A DNA stretch of 12,546 bases from Bacillota bacterium (GTDB lineage: Bacteria; Bacillota_A; Clostridia; Peptostreptococcales; Anaerovoracaceae): positions 1 to 12,546 of the forward strand of contig JAFTHD010000131.1 of assembly GCA_017457585.1 (NCBI GenBank). Direction: 5' to 3'. Under the pieces are notes generated by a model. That model did not search any database. It worked only from the letters and a program-made list of their open reading frames with translations, and had not been told where the DNA came from. Of this stretch, positions 1 through 6,830 are shown one piece after another. Position numbers and translations under genes: made by a program. Position 1 is the stretch's first letter; each line of letters starts with the position of its first letter.

Positions 1-123
1 TCAAAGTACAGCGATGAATATATACAAAGCAAAGTGGACGAACTGAACAAACGGCCTAGAAAATGCCTAGGGTACCTAACCCCGTATGAGGTTTATTATT
101 CAAAATCGTTGCACTTGACTTGA
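1..123 (+). CDS. IS30-family transposase, C-terminal end (partial)
   Basis: The window opens inside a reading frame that runs 40 codons to a TGA at 121-123. The tail contains the phrase LNKRPRKCLGYLTPYEV (about residues 16-32 of the visible part), which is the hallmark C-terminus of IS30-family DDE transposases, lying just after the catalytic Glu helix. The protein would cut and join the ends of its own insertion sequence. The catalytic residues and the left end are outside the window, so it is not possible to say whether the element is intact. The sequence just after the stop (TTGACAATTCAAG) is where IS30 elements usually carry the right inverted repeat, but the partner repeat is not visible. 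The ISL3 transposase gene begins only 83 nt further on. Confidence 0.85.
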   Translation, partial: SKYSDEYIQSKVDELNKRPRKCLGYLTPYEVYYSKSLHLT

Positions 124-161
124 CAATTCAAGAGTAAAAAAGCGAGCATCAGATGCCGGAA

Positions 162-1503
162 TCCTGTAGAATAAAGCTGCGAAACAAAACCTAAAGGAGG
201 CGCCCAATGCTCTACAAAGATTGTATCGAAAAACTGCTCCAATTGAAAGATGTAATCGTAACAAATATTGAATGTACCAGCGGACAGATACATGTCTACC
301 TGCGTATGGAACAGCGACTGCACTACTGCCCTGCGTGCGGATCCATCACAAGCAAGGTTCATGATTACAGGACACAGCTGGTAAGGGACATATCGATCTC
401 AGGATATGAGACGATCCTTCACCTGCGTAAACGGCGGCATGTCTGTCCGAAATGCGGCAAACGCTTCGATGAGCACATCGATTTTCTCTCCCGATATCGG
501 CAGTTCACAAACCGAGTGAACCTGCAGATTTACGAACAGCTAAAAAAATGCCGGAGCATCAAGGATATCGCAGAAGACAACAATATGTCTCCACCCACAG
601 CGGCCAGGATCATCAATGCGATCGAATATAAGACCGGGAAGCTGCCTGAGGTGCTGGCCATCGATGAATTCAGGGGGAATGCAGAGGGCGAAAAGTTCCA
701 GTGTATCCTGGCCGACCCAAAGAACCGGAGAGTCATCGATATCCTGCCGGACAGGAAACATGAAACAATCCGCAGCTATCTGGGGAGGTTTCGTAACCGA
801 AGAGACGTCCGTTACGTAGTGATGGATATGACCGGCGGCTATCGGAACCTGATGAAAGATCTGTTCCCATGGGCTACAATCATCGTCGATAAATACCATT
901 ATGTGAGGCAGATCAACTATGCGGTCGAGCGAGTGCGTGTGGAAGAGCAGAAGCGGCTGTCCGATCAGTGGCGGAAGTACTTCAAGAGGAGCAAATATCT
1001 GCTGCTGAAAGATTCTGATAAACTGACGAGAGAGGATCGGATCCAGCTGGACAATCTGTTCCGGATATCCGAGCCGCTGCGCAAGGCATATGGATTGAAA
1101 CAACAGTTTGAATATGTAAAGGCCAGTGACGGGAGGAAGGAAGCTGCTGCTCGTCTGAGCAAATGGATTATGGATGCACAGAAAAGCGAGCTGAAGGAGT
1201 TCATAAAGGTATCCTTCACGTATCAGAGATGGAGCAAAGAGATCCTTAACTCATTTGAGTATCCATACACAAACGGATATATCGAGGGCTGCAACAACCG
1301 GATCAAGGTGCTCAAGAGAGTGTCGTTCGGGATGCCCCGATTCGCCAGATTCCGTAGACGGATCATGCATATTATGATAAATTGAAAAAGGTCGGATTTA
1401 GGACACCGCTAAAACTGAATACGGAAACCCCATTTGAGCTATGGTGCTAAATTGTTTTAGTGTCCGGAAAACCGGTCGAAAAGAATAGATGAATTCTACA
1501 GGA
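162..1503 (+). mobile_element. ISL3-family insertion sequence, proposed limits
   Basis: A perfect 11-bp inverted repeat, TCCTGTAGAAT at 162-172 and ATTCTACAGGA at 1493-1503, brackets the ISL3 transposase gene and gives an element of about 1.34 kb, a normal size for the family. The repeat does not extend outward, and inward it degenerates quickly. No 8-bp target duplication is seen: the flanks are TGCCGGAA and AACATATC. The family usually has longer ends starting with GG, so these limits are a proposal only. The lack of a duplication could reflect a later rearrangement with the adjacent IS30 copy. Confidence 0.4.
207..1385 (+). CDS. ISL3-family DDE transposase
   Basis: This is a complete 392-residue transposase that would mobilise the surrounding insertion sequence. 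An N-terminal zinc-ribbon is formed by two CxxC pairs (C41/C44 and C80/C83). A helix-turn-helix-like stretch follows (about 105-140, containing SIKDIAEDNNMSPPTAARI). The DDE catalytic domain has likely metal-binding acids at D153 (VLAIDEF), D207 (VVMDMTGGY) and E360 (NGYIEGCNNRIK). Length, motif order and the C-terminal RFRRRIMHIM tail fit the ISL3 family, and no frameshift is visible, so the gene may be active. The start is supported by a strong AAAGGAGG at 193-200. It lies immediately downstream of the IS30 fragment, which suggests one element inserted beside or into the other. Confidence 0.93.
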   Translation: MLYKDCIEKLLQLKDVIVTNIECTSGQIHVYLRMEQRLHYCPACGSITSKVHDYRTQLVRDISISGYETILHLRKRRHVCPKCGKRFDEHIDFLSRYRQFTNRVNLQIYEQLKKCRSIKDIAEDNNMSPPTAARIINAIEYKTGKLPEVLAIDEFRGNAEGEKFQCILADPKNRRVIDILPDRKHETIRSYLGRFRNRRDVRYVVMDMTGGYRNLMKDLFPWATIIVDKYHYVRQINYAVERVRVEEQKRLSDQWRKYFKRSKYLLLKDSDKLTREDRIQLDNLFRISEPLRKAYGLKQQFEYVKASDGRKEAAARLSKWIMDAQKSELKEFIKVSFTYQRWSKEILNSFEYPYTNGYIEGCNNRIKVLKRVSFGMPRFARFRRRIMHIMIN

Positions 1504-1620
1504 AACATATCTTGCAGGATGCCTGGTAGTAGCCTTTGAAAGCAATCTTTTTTCAAAAATAGAAGAGGCTATGAACTGCTTAGAATATCCACCACCCCAA
1601 CATTTCTTACAGAGCCAAAT
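1386..1620. other. Non-coding or decayed stretch after the ISL3 gene
   Basis: No convincing gene is seen here. Two structures stand out. Positions 1401-1415 and 1454-1465 are complementary apart from a 3-nt bulge (GGACAC..CTAAAAC against GTTTTAGTGTCC) and could form a large stem-loop. CCGG-AAAA-CCGG follows at 1464-1475. From 1493 to 1627 one plus-strand frame stays open for 44 codons (peptide phrases ETYLAGCLVVAFE and EEAMNCLEYPPPQHF) and ends in a TAG inside the tRNA terminator hairpin. It has no start codon or ribosome binding site near its beginning, so at most it is the tail of a host gene whose front was lost to the insertion sequences. I do not recognise the peptide. Confidence 0.35.
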
Positions 1621-1650
1621 AAAATAGGACGACAAATGTCATCCTATTTT
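1621..1650 (-). terminator. Intrinsic terminator of tRNA-Arg
   Basis: A 13-bp stem (arms 1621-1633 and 1638-1650, loop AAAT) lies directly beyond the 3' end of the tRNA. Read on the minus strand, the only imperfect pair is a G-U wobble, and the stem is A/T-rich at its base with a TTTTATTT run after it. On the plus strand the same position would be a C-A mismatch, which supports minus-strand use. Confidence 0.8.
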
Positions 1651-1727
1651 TGGCGCGCCATGAGGGACTCGAACCCCCAACCTTCGCATTCGTAGTGCGC
1701 TACTCTATCCAATTGAGCTAATAGCGC
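1651..1727 (-). tRNA. tRNA-Arg(ACG)
   Basis: Read on the minus strand, the 77 nt fold as a full cloverleaf: acceptor GCGCTAT paired with ATGGCGC, a D-arm GCTC...GAGT, an anticodon loop CTACGAA (anticodon ACG, decoding CGU and, after A34-to-inosine editing, CGC/CGA), variable loop AGGTT, and a T-arm GGGGG-TTCGAGT-CCCTC. The discriminator base is G and CCA is encoded. The outermost anticodon-stem pair is a G-A mismatch, the only flaw seen. It has its own promoter and terminator, so it is a single-gene unit transcribed toward the insertion sequences. Confidence 0.96.
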
Positions 1728-1746
1728 TCGCTTAATCGCAAGTGTC

Positions 1747-1776
1747 ATTATACAATAAACTATACATGTATGTCAA
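1747..1776 (-). promoter_or_regulatory. Promoter of tRNA-Arg
   Basis: On the minus strand there is a perfect TTGACA (1771-1776), an 18-bp spacer and a perfect TATAAT (1747-1752). The -10 box lies 19 nt before the mature 5' end of the tRNA. This is a fully consensus sigma-A promoter, as expected for a stable RNA gene. Confidence 0.88.
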
Positions 1777-1922
1777 AGCAATATTGGCCAAATCCTATGC
1801 GGTCATATTGTGAATTACTTGATGAGAATGTGAAAATATGATTCATATGGATTCCACTTTACTACGATGAAGGCTACACAAAGAGCCGGTATCATAAAAC
1901 TACATCAAAGGAGGAATTTGGA

Positions 1923-3953
1923 ATGAATAGTAAGAAAAAATTGATTAGCAATTGCGTTATCATAGCGATTATCATAGCCATGGGTGCGTCTATGGTGTTT
2001 ACGGTTAATGCGGCAAAGAGTTCTGTCATGGGAAACATGTCTCAGCCTGGACAGCACATGCAAAAGGGCGACGGTCAGCAGCCGCCGGATATGCCGGGCA
2101 GCGACAACCAGCAGGGAGATCAGAGCAACCAGCAGGGAGGCCCGGGCAGCGGGAACGGTGAGCAGCACATGCAAAAGGGCGACGGTCAGCAGCCGCCGGA
2201 TATGCCGGGCGGCGATAACCAGCAGGGAGGCCAGGACAACGAGAACGGTAAGCAGGGAGACCAGGGCAGCGAGAACGGTGAGCAGCACATGCAGAAGGGC
2301 GATGGCCAGCAGCCGCCGGATATGCCGGGCAGCGGGAACGGTGAGCAGCACATGCAGAAGGGCGATGGCCAGCAGCCGCCGGAGATGCCGGACGGCGATA
2401 ACCAGCAGGGAGATCAGAGCAACCAGCAGGGAGACCAGGACAGCGAGAAAGGTAAGCAGGGCGGCCCGGGGAAGGGCGGAATGCAGGCTCCACCTGATAT
2501 GCAGAAGCAGTCCATCAGTGGCAAGTACTACGCACTTTTCGGAGCAGAAGCCCTCGTAATGGCTCTCATGATCGCCTACCTAATATGCTCCGGAGCAAAC
2601 AGCAGAACGATTGAAGAAACTTTCAGAGGCTCCAAGAGAAAGGCAGCCTTCATCATTGCAGCAGTGATCCTGGCCGGAGGAATAACGGCAGCGGATATTG
2701 CGATCGCATCAAATCACTCCGATGACGGAATGCCTGCACAAATGCAACAGATGGAAGCCGATGAAAACAGCAAAGCAGACGACGCACAGGGCGCAACCGT
2801 TGTAGATGGTGAAGAGCAGACTTTGAGCGAAAGCTATAACACATCCGAGGGGGATACCAGCGCGATACTCGTAAAAAACGGTGGGAGCATGACCCTTGAC
2901 GGTGGGACAGTTACCAAGACCGGCGACAGCACTAATACAGAAGACTCAGAGTTTTACGGAATCAATGCAGGGATACTTACAACATCGGGTTCAACTTCAA
3001 CAATCAAAGGGAGCACGATTACGACAGATGCCGGAGGAAGCAATGCGGTCTTTGCAACGGGAACCGATGCGAGAGTTTATATAAGTGACTCCAAGATAAC
3101 GACCACGGGCGAACGCTCAGCAAGGGGGCTCGATGCAACATACGGTGGATACATTGAAGCTGACAACGTGGACATTTCTACGAAAGGAGGTTCCTGCGCG
3201 ACTCTTGCGACAGACAGAGGCGAAGGAACAGTCATAGCAACCAATTCCAGGCTGAGCACGGCAGGAGCAGGATCACCGCTGATTTACTCTACAGGCGATA
3301 TCACGGTATCCGACTCTACCGGAGCGGCAACGGGTGCCCAGATAGCATGCATAGAAGGAAAGAACTCTGCGACAGTTAAGAATTCAACGCTTACTGCGAG
3401 CGGAGCAGGAAACAGAGGAGAAGTTGACAAGTGCGGCGTGTTCATCTATCAGTCTATGTCAGGCGATGCATCTGAAGGAACGGGAACGTTTACATCTGCA
3501 GATTCGACCCTTTCGATAGATGAGGATTCCAAGTACTACGACAATGCTCCCATGTTTCTCGTGACGAATACAGACGCCGTAATTGATCTTACAAACACGG
3601 AGTTAAACTTCGGCAGTGGAATTCTTCTCGATGTAACTGCAACCGACGAATGGGGAGAGAGCGGTTCCAACGGTGGAGATGTTCAGTTCACAGCAACCGA
3701 TCAGGTGCTCGAAGGTGATATCAATGTGGATGAAATTTCAAACCTTGAACTTTCCCTTGAAGACGGATCAACTTTTGAGGGTGCAATCAACTCGGATAAC
3801 TCAGGCAAGGAAGTTACCCTCAGGATTTCTTCTGATTCAAAGGTGAAGCTTACGGGAGACACATATGTGACGAGCCTTGAGGATGAGGATTCTGACTACA
3901 GTAATATAGACTTAAACGGTTACAAGCTTTATGTAGATGGCAAAGCTATATAA
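1923..3953 (+). CDS. Surface beta-helix protein with Gln/Pro-rich repeats
   Basis: This 676-residue protein probably acts at the cell surface; substrate or partner is unknown. Residues 1-30 are a signal peptide or anchor (KKK, hydrophobic core, then VNA-A). Residues 31-200 are low-complexity, rich in Gly, Gln, Asp, Asn, Pro and Met, with four copies of a unit containing HMQKGDGQQPP(D/E)MP. Two hydrophobic helices follow (about 202-224 and 240-262), joined by a short basic loop (RTIEETFRGSKRKAA), which by the positive-inside rule would be cytoplasmic. Residues 290-676 are a Thr/Ser/Gly/Asp-rich series of short strands (GGSMTLDGGTVTKTG, TSTIKGSTITT) typical of right-handed parallel beta-helix domains annotated in Clostridia as adhesin-like or carbohydrate-binding. 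Both the repeats and the helix domain would then face outside. The start is fixed by AAAGGAGG at 1907-1914. The gene stands alone between the tRNA and a hairpin. No LPXTG motif is present. Confidence 0.72.
   Translation: MNSKKKLISNCVIIAIIIAMGASMVFTVNAAKSSVMGNMSQPGQHMQKGDGQQPPDMPGSDNQQGDQSNQQGGPGSGNGEQHMQKGDGQQPPDMPGGDNQQGGQDNENGKQGDQGSENGEQHMQKGDGQQPPDMPGSGNGEQHMQKGDGQQPPEMPDGDNQQGDQSNQQGDQDSEKGKQGGPGKGGMQAPPDMQKQSISGKYYALFGAEALVMALMIAYLICSGANSRTIEETFRGSKRKAAFIIAAVILAGGITAADIAIASNHSDDGMPAQMQQMEADENSKADDAQGATVVDGEEQTLSESYNTSEGDTSAILVKNGGSMTLDGGTVTKTGDSTNTEDSEFYGINAGILTTSGSTSTIKGSTITTDAGGSNAVFATGTDARVYISDSKITTTGERSARGLDATYGGYIEADNVDISTKGGSCATLATDRGEGTVIATNSRLSTAGAGSPLIYSTGDITVSDSTGAATGAQIACIEGKNSATVKNSTLTASGAGNRGEVDKCGVFIYQSMSGDASEGTGTFTSADSTLSIDEDSKYYDNAPMFLVTNTDAVIDLTNTELNFGSGILLDVTATDEWGESGSNGGDVQFTATDQVLEGDINVDEISNLELSLEDGSTFEGAINSDNSGKEVTLRISSDSKVKLTGDTYVTSLEDEDSDYSNIDLNGYKLYVDGKAI
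2052..2393 (+). repeat. In-frame imperfect repeat block in the surface protein
   Basis: Four copies of a roughly 48-bp unit begin at 2052, 2163, 2283 and 2346 with CAGCACATG and continue to ATGCCGG(G/A). Spacings of 111, 120 and 63 bp are all multiples of three, so gain or loss of units would keep the frame. The first two copies share AAAAGGGCGACGGT and the last two share AGAAGGGCGATGGC, suggesting pairwise duplication. A second short motif (NQQGDQSNQQG) recurs between and after the units. The block is more GC-rich than the rest of the gene. Confidence 0.85.
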
Positions 3954-4066
3954 AACTTCTGATAAAAAGATAAAATGAGAGATGAGGTCAATCTGTCAAA
4001 TGAATGGCGATATGCCCGATATAAGCACCTGATAATTGCTCAGGCAGTTCAATATAGATCAAAAGG

Positions 4067-4092
4067 GAGACGGTGAATGAACCGTCTCTTGT
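4067..4092 (+). terminator. Likely terminator of the surface protein gene
   Basis: A perfect 8-bp stem GAGACGGT / ACCGTCTC (4067-4074 and 4081-4088) with a 6-nt loop is followed by TTGTT. The T-run is short, so termination may be partial, but it sits between the stop at 3953 and the next promoter, where one would be expected. The remaining 3954-4066 shows nothing else that I can support. Confidence 0.55.
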
Positions 4093-4113
4093 TCCGATTC
4101 CTGCAGAACAAAT

Positions 4114-4142
4114 CTGATAAACGGACATGTTTATTGTATAAT
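4114..4142 (+). promoter_or_regulatory. Promoter of the DUF4234-SHOCT gene
   Basis: CTGATA (4114-4119), a 17-bp spacer and a perfect TATAAT (4137-4142) precede the start codon at 4176. The predicted transcript would start near 4149 and carry a leader of under 30 nt that includes the ribosome binding site. Confidence 0.6.
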
Positions 4143-4175
4143 CGAAGTGAATCAAAATACAGAGAGGGATAGCTA

Positions 4176-5789
4176 ATGATAAGGAGCGCATCATACTCAA
4201 TACTTAGAAATCAAATAATCTACTACCTATCGGCTGCTTTTGTATGCCTGCAGGGGTTGCTATGTGCCAATCAGATATCAAGCGGTGCAAGGCTTATAAG
4301 GAGCGCCTCAGAAATGATGTGGTACTCAGAAGCCTCCGGAGGCATGATACTTTGGGGCATATTTACCATTTTGGCTGGCCTCGTTATGATGGCAGGATTT
4401 CTCATTACAGGAATCGGTGCGTTCGCTAAGCAAAAGGTTACGGTGGGAATAGGTGCCGCAGTGCTGACTATTTCCTATGTTTTTTCCATAATCAGAGAAG
4501 GTATCGGCGCATTCGTATACACAGGAATAGGATTTCTCTTCCTTAACATTTTGGGCTTGGTACTGCTGCTTATGATGACGATTGCAGTATTTGCTGACTT
4601 TAGACCGCTAAATGTTTTTATGACCCAATGGACGCCGGTTGCAATGCTCGTTCCAATTGGTCTGTTCCTGCTCACATTAATAGTTGCAGCAGCAGGGTTT
4701 GGGCTAAGCGCAGGAACATTTTTTTATAATCTTGCAGAGAATCTGGCTCAGACCGGCATGGTTGTTATTATAGGAACACTGATTTCTGATTGGAGCCGCT
4801 GCGTACAGAGGCAGGAAGGAGACGATAAAATGGTGCAGAACGAGGGTTACAGAAATGTGTTGTTGGTGGTTTTGTTCAGCGTAATAACGTGCGGTATTTA
4901 TATTTTTTATTGGGTATACAAAGTATCTGACAAATTAAACAATTATCTTATGACGGGGAAGTCTGCCGGTGTCCAGACCGCACTCTTCATATTTATCCCA
5001 TTTTATAATTTGTATTGGATCTATACGACTACGCAGAATATCAATGAGTATGGTTCGAGAAGGGGAAGACCTGCAGACAGCGTCATGGCTCCCGTCAATC
5101 TTATCGTTACGTTGGTAGGACTTATTATAGTAGCAATTGCCCTGATGCAGGATATGCTCAATAAGGCTATAGTCGGAATCGAGAACCCGGCCGGGAGAAG
5201 CAATCCCGAAGGATATTACGGCCAGCAAAATTATTACGATCAGTCAGGAAACGACAGCAGTCAAGGTTACGACAGCCGGCAAAATCGTACGAATGAAACA
5301 AATCGATCTAAGAGAAACGATTCGAATATTGGGGAGACCAATCGATATGATGCAGGCACAACGCATGTGGGGGTAGGATATTATTACGCAGGAAATGTGC
5401 GTGAAGAAGTTTCTGAAGATGTTCCTGAGGCCGAGTTTGACAGGGTAGAAGAATCTGATGGATATGAATTTGAGATGGTCGATAAGCCTGAGATGGAAGA
5501 GCGCGAGGAAATCGGAATATCAATAACAGATGAATATGAAGATTACAAGGTATCGGATGAAGACGAGAAACTTTTTGATGAACCTGTATTCGAGCTTGTA
5601 TCTGAGCTTGAGGAGGAGCAGCGGATTGCACGGGCGGCAGAAGGGATTAAAGCAGGCCATGAAAAGCCGGCAGAGCAATCAGATGGCCAGGGCGTACCAT
5701 ATGAGGAACTTAGGAAGCTAAAAAGGCTGTTAGATGAAGGTATCATAACGAAGGAAGAATTCGAGAAATTGAAAGCAAAGTTCATATGA
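4176..5789 (+). CDS. Polytopic membrane protein, DUF4234 and SHOCT domains
   Basis: This 537-residue membrane protein has no known reaction. The N-terminal half has about five hydrophobic segments (roughly 15-33, 55-82, 88-106, 112-140 and 153-182). A DUF4234-like region follows at about 225-330, recognised by RNVLLVVLFSVITCGIYIFY with further hydrophobic helices near 266-284 and 304-326. After about residue 335 the protein is soluble: first a Gln/Asn/Tyr/Ser-rich linker (to about 390), then a strongly acidic stretch (about 400-480). It ends with a SHOCT motif at 508-537 (YEELRKLKRLLDEGIITKEEF), a short helical hairpin that usually lies at protein ends and is thought to aid oligomerisation. 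The start follows AGAGAGGGA at 4161-4169. The gene has its own promoter and appears monocistronic. The family assignment comes from sequence feel, not a search. Confidence 0.75.
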   Translation: MIRSASYSILRNQIIYYLSAAFVCLQGLLCANQISSGARLIRSASEMMWYSEASGGMILWGIFTILAGLVMMAGFLITGIGAFAKQKVTVGIGAAVLTISYVFSIIREGIGAFVYTGIGFLFLNILGLVLLLMMTIAVFADFRPLNVFMTQWTPVAMLVPIGLFLLTLIVAAAGFGLSAGTFFYNLAENLAQTGMVVIIGTLISDWSRCVQRQEGDDKMVQNEGYRNVLLVVLFSVITCGIYIFYWVYKVSDKLNNYLMTGKSAGVQTALFIFIPFYNLYWIYTTTQNINEYGSRRGRPADSVMAPVNLIVTLVGLIIVAIALMQDMLNKAIVGIENPAGRSNPEGYYGQQNYYDQSGNDSSQGYDSRQNRTNETNRSKRNDSNIGETNRYDAGTTHVGVGYYYAGNVREEVSEDVPEAEFDRVEESDGYEFEMVDKPEMEEREEIGISITDEYEDYKVSDEDEKLFDEPVFELVSELEEEQRIARAAEGIKAGHEKPAEQSDGQGVPYEELRKLKRLLDEGIITKEEFEKLKAKFI

Positions 5790-5838
5790 CATCATATGGC
5801 ATCAATCTACGCAAGTGCAAAATAACGGGGTAAAATAC

Positions 5839-5872
5839 TTGACGTAGCAATTATTGTTAAATACAATATAAT
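5839..5872 (+). promoter_or_regulatory. Promoter of the 68-residue membrane peptide
   Basis: TTGACG (5839-5844) is followed after 17 bp by TACAAT (5862-5867). A perfect TATAAT overlaps its last base (5867-5872) but would be 22 bp from the -35, so the TACAAT register is preferred. The stretch 5790-5838 between the previous stop and this promoter shows no clear terminator. Confidence 0.7.
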
Positions 5873-5909
5873 GTAGATTCTGACTTAGAAGAAAGGATGG
5901 CTTTCGTAG

Positions 5910-6116
5910 ATGTACATACTCTTTATTGCACTTGCCGCCGGCGTGGTTTTGCTTCTGTTATTGCTCAGAAGCGTAGGTAAGAATACGAGATATAGAATTA
6001 AATACGGCAGAGGAATCGAGAAGATAACCGAGATAATCAAGGTGATACTTCTCCTGGAGACCATAGCATACATAGCGGTTTTCGTTGTGGTAATAGTCAA
6101 AACTCTCGCCCTGTAG
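5910..6116 (+). CDS. Small two-helix membrane protein, 68 residues
   Basis: I do not recognise this protein. It has a hydrophobic helix at about residues 2-20 (LFIALAAGVVLLLLLL), a basic amphipathic middle (RSVGKNTRYRIKYGRGIEK) and a second hydrophobic helix at about 43-66 (ILLLETIAYIAVFVVVIV). The basic loop suggests both termini face outside and the loop lies in the cytoplasm. It is not a shadow: it has its own promoter upstream and a textbook terminator 8 nt after its stop, so it is a dedicated transcription unit. The best purine-rich ribosome site, GAAAGG at 5891-5896, is 13 nt from the ATG, rather far. An earlier out-of-frame ATG at 5897 would give only a 27-codon non-hydrophobic peptide. 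Confidence 0.75.
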   Translation: MYILFIALAAGVVLLLLLLRSVGKNTRYRIKYGRGIEKITEIIKVILLLETIAYIAVFVVVIVKTLAL

Positions 6117-6124
6117 AACGTAAA

Positions 6125-6154
6125 CAACCCTGCTGATTGCAGGGTTGATTTTTT
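6125..6154 (+). terminator. Terminator of the small membrane protein gene
   Basis: A perfect 9-bp stem CAACCCTGC / GCAGGGTTG (6125-6133 and 6139-6147) with a 5-nt loop is followed by A and six T residues. This is a classical intrinsic terminator on the plus strand. It may also receive transcripts converging from the phosphoesterase gene on the minus strand, but no T-run is seen in that direction. Confidence 0.92.
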
Positions 6155-6186
6155 GGGTTGAAAAAGATGATTAAACAGGTGGGCTG

Positions 6187-6738
6187 TCAGAACCTGTCGC
6201 TGTACTGAATGAGACTTCTGATATATCCGGTACGCGAACCCTTTTTGCCCGTGCCCATAACCGTGGAGTAGTAAACGACGGAGGCGTTAAATGAATCCTC
6301 ATCGGTTCGAATGATGGCGTAGGTGCCATCCGATCCGTCACGGGGCTGCGTCAGGCTTCCGGGATTGACAAAGTGGATGCCGTCAGCCTCGTCGATGAGT
6401 GCGCAGTGGGTGTGACCGAATACCGCCGCGATGCAGTCCTCCTCCTGTGCTTTGTAAAGAAGTCTCGATAGATCGTAGTCAACGCCGTACATGTGACCGT
6501 GGGTGACGAGTATATTTCCGCATTCCGTCTCTACGATTTCAAAATCGTCCCGGCTCCTGCTGCCATCGCAGTTGCCCTCGACCGATATCACCGGGAGGTG
6601 AACCTCATCTGCAAAGTCCAGCCCGTCGCGCATATAATCTCCGGTGTGAATGATGAGATCTATATCGCGGAGCTTGCCGTAGATGTCGCGCACTTTATTG
6701 AGTTTGCCGTGTGTGTCACCAATTACAAGAATTTTCAT
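6187..6738 (-). CDS. YfcE/MJ0936-family metallophosphoesterase
   Basis: This 183-residue cytoplasmic enzyme belongs to the calcineurin-like phosphoesterase superfamily; small members of this type hydrolyse phosphodiester substrates with a two-metal centre, and the natural substrate is generally unknown. All metal and catalytic motifs are visible in order: GDTHG (D8, H10), HTGD (D34), GNCD (N56), THGH (H80) and GHTH (H109, H111), then NPGS. Length matches the YfcE/YsnB type. The start at 6738 is fixed by the MKILVIGDTHG N-terminus. No Shine-Dalgarno sequence is seen upstream, and an extended -10-like element ends only 8 nt before the ATG, so the mRNA could be nearly leaderless. It diverges from the MoaA-like gene across a 92-bp gap. 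The C-terminal 20 residues (KKGSRTGYIRSLIQY) extend a little beyond the core domain. Confidence 0.9.
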   Translation of the reverse strand: MKILVIGDTHGKLNKVRDIYGKLRDIDLIIHTGDYMRDGLDFADEVHLPVISVEGNCDGSRSRDDFEIVETECGNILVTHGHMYGVDYDLSRLLYKAQEEDCIAAVFGHTHCALIDEADGIHFVNPGSLTQPRDGSDGTYAIIRTDEDSFNASVVYYSTVMGTGKKGSRTGYIRSLIQYSDRF

Positions 6739-6746
6739 GGAATTAG

Positions 6747-6755
6747 TTTATCACA
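6747..6755 (-). promoter_or_regulatory. Possible extended -10 of the phosphoesterase gene
   Basis: On the minus strand, TGTGATAAA (TG, one base, then a 4-of-6 match to TATAAT) ends 8 nt before the ATG at 6738. No -35 match is seen at the proper distance. If used, transcription would begin at or within a few bases of the start codon. Confidence 0.3.
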
Positions 6756-6766
6756 ATTGGCAAAAG

Positions 6767-6795
6767 TTGACTACCGGTCTTTTATCAAGTACAAT
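6767..6795 (+). promoter_or_regulatory. Promoter of the MoaA-like / Fic-like unit
   Basis: TTGACT (6767-6772), a spacer of exactly 17 bp and TACAAT (6790-6795) lie 35 nt upstream of the ATG at 6831. Five of six bases match consensus in each box, so this should be a strong, constitutive-looking promoter. Confidence 0.78.
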
Positions 6796-6830
6796 AATAT
6801 GTTGTAATCTAACTTTGAAAAGGATAAGCC

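Noticed and set aside
154..1511. 8-bp target duplication flanking the ISL3 element
   Set aside because: The eight bases outside each repeat, TGCCGGAA and AACATATC, do not match.
1447..1635. 62-residue minus-strand frame
   Set aside because: It overlaps the terminator hairpin and the ISL3 end, has no ribosome site, and its peptide resembles nothing I recognise.
1819..1853. Promoter for the surface protein gene near TTGATG
   Set aside because: Candidate -10 boxes are poor or at 12-bp spacing, so no promoter is claimed in 1777-1906.
2052..2393. CRISPR array
   Set aside because: The repeats are coding, of uneven spacing and related to each other across the spacers, and no cas genes are present.
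1905..2493. Long minus-strand and alternate plus-strand frames across the repeat block
   Set aside because: They are shadows created by the GC-rich in-frame repeats of the surface protein and have repetitive, non-protein-like composition and no ribosome sites.
5839..5872. TTGACG with the perfect TATAAT at 5867 as the promoter pair
   Set aside because: The spacer would be 22 bp; the overlapping TACAAT at 5862 gives 17 bp.
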